Made by a program: the position numbers and the translations under genes. A stretch of DNA of 30,042 nt from DATJSJ01 sp035504175 (lineage in GTDB: Bacteria > Pseudomonadota > Alphaproteobacteria > Acetobacterales > Acetobacteraceae): positions 1 to 30,042 of the forward strand of contig DATJSJ010000243.1 in NCBI GenBank assembly GCA_035504175.1. The letters run 5' to 3'. Positions 22,864 through 29,746 of this stretch are shown piece after piece (the first letter of the stretch is position 1; every line of letters begins with the position of its first letter). The notes beneath the pieces were generated by a model. That model did no database searches. It was not told the DNA's origin and worked only from the letters and a program-made list of their open reading frames with translations.

Positions 22864-24048
22864 ATGACGGACATCTCCCGCCTGCTGCGCCGCATGGCCG
22901 CGCAGCCGCCGCATGTCGCCGACTGGTCGCGGCGGCAGTTCATCGCCAATGCCGCGCGCTTCGGTCTGACCGCTGCGGCCGCGGCCGCCATGACCCGGCA
23001 TCTCGCGTTCGCGCCGGCCTTTGCCGCCGAGCCCGCCAACCTGCCGAAGATCACCTCGATCCCGGACAAGCTGAAGGGCAGCGGCACGGTGCGCGTCTGC
23101 TCCTACGGCGGGGCGCTGCAGGACGCCCAGCGCGCCGCCTATTTCAAGCCGTTCGAGGAACTGTCCGGCATCAAGGTGATCGAGGCCGAAGGCCCCGATA
23201 CCGCCAAGGTCAAGGCCATGGTCGACACCAAGAACGTCGAGTACGACGTAACGGAGGAGGACGGCAGCGCCGTGCTCGACCTCGCCGCCAAGGGCGACTA
23301 CTGGGAACCGATCGACTATTCCCTGTTCGACGTCGACAACATCGACGCGGCCTTCCGCTCGAAATACTATTGCGACATGCTGCCCTACGCGCAGATCTAC
23401 GCCTATCGGCGCGATGCGTTTGGCGGCAAGATGCCCAAGGACAACAAGGACCTCTGGGACACCGCCACCTTCCCCGGCCCGCGTGCGCTGCAATCCGGCT
23501 CCGGCGGATTGCAGCCGGACCTCGAGATCGCCGAGATGGCCACCGGCACGCCGCGCGACAAGGTCTATCCGATCGATCTCGATCTCGCCTTTGGCAGCCT
23601 GGGCAAGCTCAAGCCGAGCGTGACGAAGTGGTGGACCGCGGGCGCGATGCCGGCGCAGATGCTGAACGACAATGAGGTCGTGATGGCCACGGCCTGGAAC
23701 GGCCGCATCAACGCCATTCAGCAGACCGGCGCGCCGGTTGACATCGTCTGGCAGGATCAGCTCCTGCGCAACGATTGCTGGGCGGTGATCAAGGACGCGC
23801 CGAACAAGGAGAACGCGCAAAAATTCACCGCCTTCATCACCCTGCCGGCGTCGCAGGCGCGGCTCTCCATGCTGATCACGTACGGCTTCGTCAACAACAA
23901 GGCGGCCGCGCTGATCCCGGCGGAACGGCTGAAGATCCTGCCCACCTCGCCGGAGATCAAGCCGAAGCTGCTGAACTATGACGTCGAGTGGTGGGCCAAG
24001 AACACCGACGTCGTGCTCGACCGCTGGAACAAGTTCCTGCTCGGCTGA
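22864..24048 (+). CDS. ABC transporter substrate-binding protein, PotD type, Tat-exported
   Basis: 394 residues. The signal is a twin-arginine type: W21-S22-R23-R24-Q25-F26-I27, then an alanine-rich hydrophobic stretch, with cleavage after AFAA near residue 57. The mature part follows the PotD/PotF fold: TVRVCSYGGALQDAQRAAYFKPFEELSG, then a conserved DVTEEDGSAVLDLAAKGDYWEPIDY and a C-terminal VEWWAKNTDVVLDRWNKFLLG. The start has GGAGCG upstream. The ligand is likely a polyamine or other amine, supported by the FAD amine oxidase gene that follows. A strong hairpin after the stop (24057-24089) may stabilise this mRNA segment. Confidence 0.9.
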   Translation: MTDISRLLRRMAAQPPHVADWSRRQFIANAARFGLTAAAAAAMTRHLAFAPAFAAEPANLPKITSIPDKLKGSGTVRVCSYGGALQDAQRAAYFKPFEELSGIKVIEAEGPDTAKVKAMVDTKNVEYDVTEEDGSAVLDLAAKGDYWEPIDYSLFDVDNIDAAFRSKYYCDMLPYAQIYAYRRDAFGGKMPKDNKDLWDTATFPGPRALQSGSGGLQPDLEIAEMATGTPRDKVYPIDLDLAFGSLGKLKPSVTKWWTAGAMPAQMLNDNEVVMATAWNGRINAIQQTGAPVDIVWQDQLLRNDCWAVIKDAPNKENAQKFTAFITLPASQARLSMLITYGFVNNKAAALIPAERLKILPTSPEIKPKLLNYDVEWWAKNTDVVLDRWNKFLLG

Positions 24049-24056
24049 GAGCCGCA

Positions 24057-24089
24057 CCGGGCGCGGCGGCTGCCGTCCACCGCGCCCGG
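24057..24089 (+). terminator. Intra-operon hairpin after the binding-protein gene
   Basis: CCGGGCGCGG (24057-24066) pairs perfectly with CCGCGCCCGG (24080-24089) around a 13-nt loop. It sits 9 bases after the stop codon and 19 bases before the next start, with no T-run. It fits an RNA-stabilising or partial-termination hairpin that keeps binding-protein mRNA in excess over the oxidase. Confidence 0.55.
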
Positions 24090-24107
24090 GCAGCCACTGG
24101 GTCATCC

Positions 24108-25415
24108 ATGAGGAAGCCGACCTTGCCGGATCCCGCTCCGCGTCCGCTGCCGCGCAGCCTCTACGCTGACACCGCGCGCCCGCCGGTCGCGGCACCGCCG
24201 CTCGACGGCGACGCCCGCGCCGACGTCGCGATCATCGGCGGCGGCTTCACCGGCCTGTCCGCCGCGCTGCATCTCGCCGAGTCCGGGGCCGATGTCGCGT
24301 TGCTGGAGGCGAACGAGCCCGGCTGGGGCGCCTCCGGCCGCAATGGTGGGCAGGTCAATCCGGGGCTCAAGCCCGATCCCGACCAGGTGGAGCGCGATTT
24401 CGGGCCCGATCTCGGTCGCCGCATGGTGCGCCTCGCCTGGGCGGCGCCGCAGACCGTGTTCGATCTGATCCGGCGCCATCAGATCATCTGCGACGCGCAC
24501 CAGACCGGCACGCTGCGCGCCGCCTACATCCCGCGTGACGCCGCGTCGGCGCGGGAGAGTGCGCTGCAGGGCGTCCGTCGTGGCATGCCGGTCGAGGTGC
24601 TCGAGGGTTCCGAGCTCGCCGCCCGCACCGGCACGCGCCGCTACACCTGCGCCATGCTGGATCGCAGCGGCGGGTTCGTGAACCCGCTCGGCTACGCCCG
24701 CGGCCTCGCCCAGGCGGCGATCCAGGCCGGCGCCCACCTTCACGGCGCCACACCGGCCCAGCGCGTCCGTCGCGAGGGCGGCCTCTGGGCGGTCGAGACA
24801 GCGCGCGGCACGGTGCGTGCTGAGCGCATCATCATCGGCACCAACGGCTACACGGACGGGCTCTGGCCGCGGCTGCGCCGCAGCATCGTGCCGCTCTACA
24901 GCGCCATCGTCGCGACCGAACCGCTCCCCGAGCCGGTCGCCGCCCAGGTCATGCCGGCGCGCTCGGTGCTGTACGAGCTCGGCGCCATCACCACGTACTA
25001 TCGCGTCGATGGCGGCAACCGGCTGCTGATGGGCGGCCGCAGCCCGATGCGCGACATGACCACGCTGCCCGAATATGACTACCTGGTGCGCTATGCGCTG
25101 CGCCTGTTCCCCGCTCTGCGTGGCATTCGCTGGACCCATGGCTGGAACGGCCAGATTGCGGTCACGCCCGATCACTACCCGCATTTCCACGAGCCGGCGG
25201 AGAACGTCCACATCGCGCTCGGCTACAACGGCCGCGGCGTTGCGATGGCAACCGTGATGGGCAGCCTGTTGGCGAAGCGTGTGCTCGGCGCGCCGGCGGC
25301 GGCGATTGACATGCCGATCACCACGCTGCGCGCCATCCCCTTCCACGCGCTGTGGAAATCGGCCGCCGCAGCGCGCATCACCTACGGGCGCATCCGTGAC
25401 CGCCTCGGCCTGTAG
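24108..25415 (+). CDS. FAD-dependent amine oxidoreductase (DAO family, PuuB-like)
   Basis: 435 residues. The FAD-binding Rossmann motif is G44-G-G-F-T-G49 with the ribose-binding acidic E67 at the end of the second strand (ALLEA). GWGASGRNGGQ is the second FAD contact typical of gamma-glutamylputrescine oxidase-like enzymes, and the C-terminal ALGYNGRGVAMATVMG closes the FAD site. The call is an amine/amino-acid oxidase that probably acts on the solute imported by the preceding ABC system, such as putrescine in gamma-glutamylated form; no PuuA, PuuC or PuuD is present here, so that is inference. The ATG at 24108 lacks a strong ribosome site, which may reflect coupling to upstream translation. 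The gene ends against a convergent methyltransferase. Confidence 0.88.
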   Translation: MRKPTLPDPAPRPLPRSLYADTARPPVAAPPLDGDARADVAIIGGGFTGLSAALHLAESGADVALLEANEPGWGASGRNGGQVNPGLKPDPDQVERDFGPDLGRRMVRLAWAAPQTVFDLIRRHQIICDAHQTGTLRAAYIPRDAASARESALQGVRRGMPVEVLEGSELAARTGTRRYTCAMLDRSGGFVNPLGYARGLAQAAIQAGAHLHGATPAQRVRREGGLWAVETARGTVRAERIIIGTNGYTDGLWPRLRRSIVPLYSAIVATEPLPEPVAAQVMPARSVLYELGAITTYYRVDGGNRLLMGGRSPMRDMTTLPEYDYLVRYALRLFPALRGIRWTHGWNGQIAVTPDHYPHFHEPAENVHIALGYNGRGVAMATVMGSLLAKRVLGAPAAAIDMPITTLRAIPFHALWKSAAAARITYGRIRDRLGL

Positions 25416-25493
25416 CTCAGCCCCCCACCATCCAATCAAAACACCCGTTTCTCTGTTCGGCTGAAGCGCCGTTTCTCCGTCCCGGCCTGCGAC

Positions 25494-25579
25494 CTCGCGC
25501 TGCGCCGCGCGCAGAGGCGGTCAAGGCTGGCCGCAGGCCACCGCCGCAGGCGGCGCGAAGCGGCCTTGAACGTCGCGAG
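25494..25579. repeat. R3 branched element, four-way cloverleaf
   Basis: Stem TCAAGGC (25521-25527) with GCCTTGA (25563-25569), extended past one mismatch by 25516-25519 with 25571-25574. It encloses three hairpins with no base between them: TGGCC-GCA-GGCCA (25528-25540), CCGCC-GCA-GGCGG (25541-25553) and CGC-GAA-GCG (25554-25562). A further hairpin, TGCGC-CGC-GCGCA (25501-25513), and the arms CTCGCG/CGCGAG (25494-25499/25574-25579) flank it. It shares the TCAAGGC...GCCTTGA core and GAA loop with the 14096-14186 element and likewise lies between convergent genes. Not a tRNA: stems are too short and no T-arm sequence is present. Confidence 0.8.
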
Positions 25580-25632
25580 CACGGCGCAACGCTCGGGCTG
25601 GCCGGGTGCAAAAACGCCCCCGCGACCGCCCC

Positions 25633-26712
25633 TCACCCGCCCTTCACCATCACCAATATTCCCAGCGGAAGCAGGGACTCCTCCGGCGCCGCCGCCAACC
25701 GCCGCGCCATTGCACCCTCGAGCGCGTCCATGAACGCCGCCGCACGCGGATCGCCCATCCCGCCATCCAACCCTGCCGCCAGCGTCGGAAACACCGAAGC
25801 CCGCGAGAACGCCGCCCACCGCGAGCCAAACGCCGTCGCATCCTCCCCCGCGCCCGTCTCCTTCCAGATCCGGTCCTCGGCCGCGAACACCTCCACGGAC
25901 TCCACGGACAAGCCGGCGAACCGGCCTACCCCCTCGAACGGCGCCAGAAATTCCGCCCGGGTCCGACCATACGTCGGAATGACCATCCGCCGCACGTCCG
26001 CGACGCTGATCAGCCCGCTCGCCGCGACATCCAGCAGCCCATCCTGGATCGCCCGCACCACGCTGCGATAGCCGAACCCGCCCGCATCGTCCGACGCCAT
26101 CGTCAACACCACCAGCCGTCCGCCGGTGCGCAACTCCTCACCGCGCGCCAACAGGAATGCCCGCCAGTCCGCCGCCGCCTGCTCGGCGAAGGCGCGCCGT
26201 GCCGCCACGTCGTCGCTGAACGCGACCTGCACCTGGTCCGGTATCGGTGCCGGAACACGACTCAGCCATTGCACCGACCAGGAACTCCAGCCGAGCGTGA
26301 CACTCCCGGGCGGCAGCAGCGCCTGATAGAAGCTGCGTCCGATCGCCGAGGGAAACACCCGCCGATCGTCGCGAAGATAGCTCTCCGGATCCTCCGCCAG
26401 CGTCCGGAACAGCGCGGTGTAGTCGTTCTCCGGCAGGTCAGTGTGCACGACACTGACCGCCCGGTCTCGACCGATCCGCTCACGCAGCACACCGATCGCC
26501 GTGCGCAGCGGCAAAAGCGAGTTGTGGCCCTGCGAGCAACCATAATCCGCGATAACCACCGGCGCCGGCACTTCCGCGAGCGCCACCCGCCGTGACGCCT
26601 CCGCCAAAAGTGGCAATACCGGAACAACGCCGGCAGCCTGGACGCGGGAGTTGCGGTTGTACGCGCCGCGCCCCTCCATCACCTGCGCCGACACGACAGC
26701 GTTGAGAGTCAT
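25633..26712 (-). CDS. SABATH-family SAM-dependent carboxyl methyltransferase
   Basis: 359 residues matching the plant SABATH family, which methylates carboxyl groups of salicylate, jasmonate, indole-3-acetate and similar acids. In order: MEGRGAYNRNSRVQ (N-terminal SAM/substrate cap, plant form MxGGxGxxSYxxNSxxQ), IADYGCSQGHNSL (SAM-binding), HTDLPENDYTALF (plant xNDLPxNDFNxxF), then SFYQALLPPGSVTLGWSSWSVQWLS with the substrate-pocket W-S-S/H-S-S equivalent, and FLLARGEELRTGGRLVVL. All landmarks are in the right order and length. The ATG at 26712 follows a GGAGCGAG ribosome site; a longer frame to 26955 crosses the R2 repeat and the upstream gene. It probably shares a transcript with the M20 amidohydrolase 79 bp upstream. 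Confidence 0.85.
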   Translation of the reverse strand: MTLNAVVSAQVMEGRGAYNRNSRVQAAGVVPVLPLLAEASRRVALAEVPAPVVIADYGCSQGHNSLLPLRTAIGVLRERIGRDRAVSVVHTDLPENDYTALFRTLAEDPESYLRDDRRVFPSAIGRSFYQALLPPGSVTLGWSSWSVQWLSRVPAPIPDQVQVAFSDDVAARRAFAEQAAADWRAFLLARGEELRTGGRLVVLTMASDDAGGFGYRSVVRAIQDGLLDVAASGLISVADVRRMVIPTYGRTRAEFLAPFEGVGRFAGLSVESVEVFAAEDRIWKETGAGEDATAFGSRWAAFSRASVFPTLAAGLDGGMGDPRAAAFMDALEGAMARRLAAAPEESLLPLGILVMVKGG

Positions 26713-26738
26713 TGTCTCGCTCCGGCAGGAAGAAAGGC

Positions 26739-26784
26739 CAGGGGGCTCCGCCCCCTGCACCCCCGCTGGGGCCTGAGGCCCCAG
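26739..26784 (-). repeat. R2 twin-hairpin leader element, copy C
   Basis: Triloop hairpins CAGGGGGC-TCC-GCCCCCTG (26739-26757) and CTGGGGCC-TGA-GGCCCCAG (26766-26784). It fills the gap between the M20 gene stop and the methyltransferase start, in the same orientation relative to the downstream gene as copies A and B. The tail CCTTTCTTCC that follows on the minus strand resembles copy A and a weak terminator tract. Confidence 0.75.
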
Positions 26785-26791
26785 ACCCCCA

Positions 26792-28390
26792 TTACAAAGC
26801 CTCTCCCTGCGAGCGCGGCGTCGGCAGACACCATTCCTCGCCACGCACCGTCTGCACATACTCGGGCCAGGGCAAGTCAACAGGCGGCGCGAAATCGCGC
26901 GGCAGCAGCGGCGCCACCCAGCGATCGCCGCCAACGCCACCGCCGGTGCGCTCACGGAACTCCGCCTGCGCCGCCTCCAGCGTCGCCGGCACGCTCAGCA
27001 ACTCGATCAGCGACAGAGCAATCGTCTTCGCCGCCACCATCATCCCGGGATCGATCGCCGCCGGCAGGCCACCCACCGCATCATACGCCCAGGCCGGATA
27101 CTCATACCCGGGCTCCGGCGGCCGCAGAATCGGCCGCGCCGTGAACAGCCGCACCGTCGGCGCATGCCACGTGTACTCGACATAATCATCCGAGGTGAAA
27201 TTCTTCTGCCACTCCGGCAACGCTCGCCGCAGCGCCGCCTCATGCGCTGCCGGCGTCTCCAACGCTTCGTTCGCGTCGATGAACGGATTCGCCGCCTCCG
27301 GCAGCCCCAGCTCGCGCTGCACCGCCCGCCCGAATTCCCGCGCCGCCTCGGGAAACCGCGGCGGCCCGACCCGCTCCATCGACCGATACGCGAGCTCCGT
27401 CATCACCCGGTTCGGCAGCCCGACCCGCGTGCGCGTCACCCATCGCACCCGCGCCTCGCACCCTGTCGCACCTGCAGCATGCCGCGCGTTGTTCGCCAGC
27501 ACCCGAAAGATCTGCTCCTGAATCCCGAGCACCGGCGAACGCCACGAATACTGGATCTGACTGAACCGCGGCGGCAGATTGTCCGACGTCGCCTCACCCG
27601 CGCCCATCACGAACTCGTTCAGCGTCCAGTTCCCCGTATGCGGGAACATCGCCTCCTTGGTGTACTTCGTCGTCGTGTACATCAGGCACAGCGCATCGAT
27701 CGCTCCTGGACACCGTGCCGTGGCATGCGACATGCTCCCGGGCGGCAGCAGCGTCTTGTCGATCCAGCGCTCCGGCGCCACCGCCTCGAAGCTGAACACC
27801 GCACTCCAATACGAGCCGCACTGCGTCTCGCCGGCGACCGTGTTGGTCGCATACGGGTGATACACGACGAATGCATCCGCACCGTCGAAATACCCCTTCG
27901 CCGCATGCACCGGCTTCGAGCCGCACACCTTCTCCGCCGGCTCGCCGAACAGCTTGAGCGTGCCTGGCAGGCAGAAACGCTGCATCGCCGCCTTCGCCGC
28001 CAGCACGCCCGCCAACGCCGCGGTGCCGAGCGAGGAATGCGGATCGGTGTGCCCGGCCGCGTAAGGATGCAGTCCGGGGCGCGGCACCCGACGCGGCTCG
28101 ACCTGTTGCGAATGGCCGGGCACGGCATCGTACTCGGCGAAGCTGCCCAGCACCGGGCCGCCCGAGCCCCATTGCGCCGCAAACGAAGTGGGCATGTCGC
28201 CGGAGCCGGCCTCGACCGCGAACCCCTCCTGCCGCAACAGCTCGCAATACGACGCGGCCGAGCGGTATTCCCGCCACGCCGGCTCGGCCAGCCCCCAGAT
28301 TCGCGCATTGAAGGCCGAAAACCGCGCCGTCTGCTCGTCCAGCCAGCGCGCCGCCCAGTCCTGCCGCTCCCGCAACGCCGCTTCGCTCAC
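26792..28390 (-). CDS. M20 family amidohydrolase, AbgB/ILR1-like
   Basis: 532 residues from the GTG at 28390, which has a GGGGGGAGAGG ribosome site; a longer open frame runs to 29674 but overlaps the agmatinase gene. The protein is an M20D-type metallo-amidohydrolase, closest in look to subunit B of p-aminobenzoyl-glutamate hydrolase. MPTSFAAQWGSGGPVLGSFAEYDAVPGHSQ matches the AbgB pattern; then AAGHTDPHSSLGTAALAG (metal region) and LFGEPAEKVCGSKPVHAAKGYFDGAD. The dimerisation and C-terminal metal parts follow. M20D also includes auxin-conjugate hydrolases. It would free an aromatic or other acid from an amino-acid amide. No AbgA partner is seen. It is upstream of the SABATH methyltransferase and divergent from the agmatinase. 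Confidence 0.85.
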   Translation of the reverse strand: MSEAALRERQDWAARWLDEQTARFSAFNARIWGLAEPAWREYRSAASYCELLRQEGFAVEAGSGDMPTSFAAQWGSGGPVLGSFAEYDAVPGHSQQVEPRRVPRPGLHPYAAGHTDPHSSLGTAALAGVLAAKAAMQRFCLPGTLKLFGEPAEKVCGSKPVHAAKGYFDGADAFVVYHPYATNTVAGETQCGSYWSAVFSFEAVAPERWIDKTLLPPGSMSHATARCPGAIDALCLMYTTTKYTKEAMFPHTGNWTLNEFVMGAGEATSDNLPPRFSQIQYSWRSPVLGIQEQIFRVLANNARHAAGATGCEARVRWVTRTRVGLPNRVMTELAYRSMERVGPPRFPEAAREFGRAVQRELGLPEAANPFIDANEALETPAAHEAALRRALPEWQKNFTSDDYVEYTWHAPTVRLFTARPILRPPEPGYEYPAWAYDAVGGLPAAIDPGMMVAAKTIALSLIELLSVPATLEAAQAEFRERTGGGVGGDRWVAPLLPRDFAPPVDLPWPEYVQTVRGEEWCLPTPRSQGEAL

Positions 28391-28477
28391 CGCCTCTCCC
28401 CCCGACTGCCAGGAGGGTGCATGCTGGAAGCAAGCCGCCCGGCCTGGCAATGGCCGGGCCCGTCCGGGATGACGCCC

Positions 28478-29428
28478 ATGGCCGATCGCTTTCCGCAGCC
28501 GCTCGGCGGCAACCAGATGCCCCGCTTCGCCGGGCCGGCGACGATGATGCGCCTGCCGACCCGCAATGATGCGCACGGCCTCGATGCCTGCTTCATCGGC
28601 GTGCCGATCGACGGCGGCACCTCCAACCGCTCCGGCACCCGCTTCGGCCCGCGCCAGATCCGCGCCGAATCCGCGCTGCTGCGCCCGTACAACATGGGCA
28701 CGCGCGCGGCACCGTTCGACTCGCTCACGGTCGCCGATCTCGGCGACGTACCGGTCAACCCGTACAACCTGGTCGTCTCGCTCGACATCATCACCGCGCA
28801 TTTCACCGCGATCCTGGCCGAGGGCTGCGTGCCACTGACGCTCGGCGGCGATCACACGCTGACGCTGCCGATCCTGCGCGCGGTCGCCAGGCGCCACGGC
28901 CCCGTCGCCCTGCTGCATGTCGATGCGCATGCCGACATCAACGACACGATGTTCGGCGAGAAGATCGCCCATGGCACCACCTTCCGCCGCGCCGTCGAGG
29001 AGGGCCTGCTCGACACGAACCGCAGCGTGCAGCTCGGCCTGCGCGGCACCGGCTACGCGGCGGAGGATTTCGACTGGCCGCGCGGCCAGGGCTTCCGTGT
29101 CATCCAAGCCGAGGAATGCTGGTACCGCTCGCTCGCGCCGCTGATGGCGGAACTGCGGCCGCGCTTCGGCGACGGGCCGGTCTATCTCAGCTTCGACATC
29201 GACAGCCTCGATCCGTCCGCAGCACCCGGCACCGGCACGCCGGAGCCGGGTGGCCTCACCCCGGCCCAGGCGCTCGAGGTGATCCGCGGCGCCCGCGGCC
29301 TGAACCTTGTCGGCGCGGATTTGGTCGAGGTCTCGCCGCCGTACGACCCGCACGGCAACACTGCGCTGCTCGCCGCCAACCTGCTGTTCGAGATGCTGTG
29401 CGTGCTGCCGGGCGTCGCCTATCGCTGA
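28478..29428 (+). CDS. Agmatinase / guanidino-acid hydrolase (ureohydrolase family)
   Basis: 316 residues from the ATG at 28478. All six manganese ligands of the ureohydrolase family are present: H126 (GGDHT), D149, H151 and D153 (VDAHADIND), D240 and D242 (FDIDSLDP). MADRFPQPLGGNQMPRF, GVPIDGGTSNRSGTRFGPRQIR and HGTTFRRAVEEGLLD resemble agmatinase, guanidinobutyrase and guanidinopropionase equally, so substrate (agmatine or a guanidino acid) is undecided. It releases urea; from agmatine the other product is putrescine. ATG 28421 has a very good AGGAGGG site, but that would leave only 30 bp to the divergent M20 start, and family homology begins at MADRF, so 28478 is preferred. The cupin gene follows after 24 bp. 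Confidence 0.9.
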   Translation: MADRFPQPLGGNQMPRFAGPATMMRLPTRNDAHGLDACFIGVPIDGGTSNRSGTRFGPRQIRAESALLRPYNMGTRAAPFDSLTVADLGDVPVNPYNLVVSLDIITAHFTAILAEGCVPLTLGGDHTLTLPILRAVARRHGPVALLHVDAHADINDTMFGEKIAHGTTFRRAVEEGLLDTNRSVQLGLRGTGYAAEDFDWPRGQGFRVIQAEECWYRSLAPLMAELRPRFGDGPVYLSFDIDSLDPSAAPGTGTPEPGGLTPAQALEVIRGARGLNLVGADLVEVSPPYDPHGNTALLAANLLFEMLCVLPGVAYR

Positions 29429-29452
29429 GCCGCCACCGAGGGAGACCGCACC

Positions 29453-29743
29453 ATGTCCCAATCCGAAGCCCTGCCGCGCCTCGAGACGCCGGAGGTGCGC
29501 GTCACCGAACACCGCATGGTGCCCGGCGCCGCGACCGGCCATCACCGCCATGGCTATGACTACGTGATCGTCCCGCTCACCGCCGGCGTGCTCGGCATCG
29601 TCTCGGCCGAAGGCGAGACGCGGACGGAGATCGCCCCCGGTGTGGCCTATTTCCGCAAGGCCGGGGTGGAGCACGACGTGTTCAACGCCGGCGACGCGCC
29701 GCTCGCCTTCGTCGAGGTCGAACTCAAGGACCGGCCCGGCTGA
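29453..29743 (+). CDS. Small cupin-domain protein
   Basis: 96 residues forming a single double-stranded beta-helix. Putative metal ligands are H30, H31 and H33 (TGHHRHGYDY) in cupin motif 1 and H74 (GVEHDVFN) in motif 2, where the canonical motif has an additional Glu. It starts 24 bp after the guanidino-hydrolase stop with GAGGGAGA upstream, so they are likely co-transcribed. No signal peptide. The reaction is unknown; stand-alone cupins near amine catabolism genes may act as small dioxygenases, isomerases or sensors. I do not assign one. Confidence 0.85.
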   Translation: MSQSEALPRLETPEVRVTEHRMVPGAATGHHRHGYDYVIVPLTAGVLGIVSAEGETRTEIAPGVAYFRKAGVEHDVFNAGDAPLAFVEVELKDRPG

Positions 29744-29746
29744 GCC

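Noticed and set aside
25516..25574. Cloverleaf read as a tRNA or tRNA-like gene
   Set aside because: Arms of 3-5 bp with 3-nt loops, no anticodon loop of 7, no T-loop sequence and no CCA.
27164..28477. Long upstream extension of the agmatinase frame and the mirror extension of the M20 frame to 29674
   Set aside because: Each extension is antisense to the other gene. Good ribosome sites or homology define starts at 28478 and 28390.
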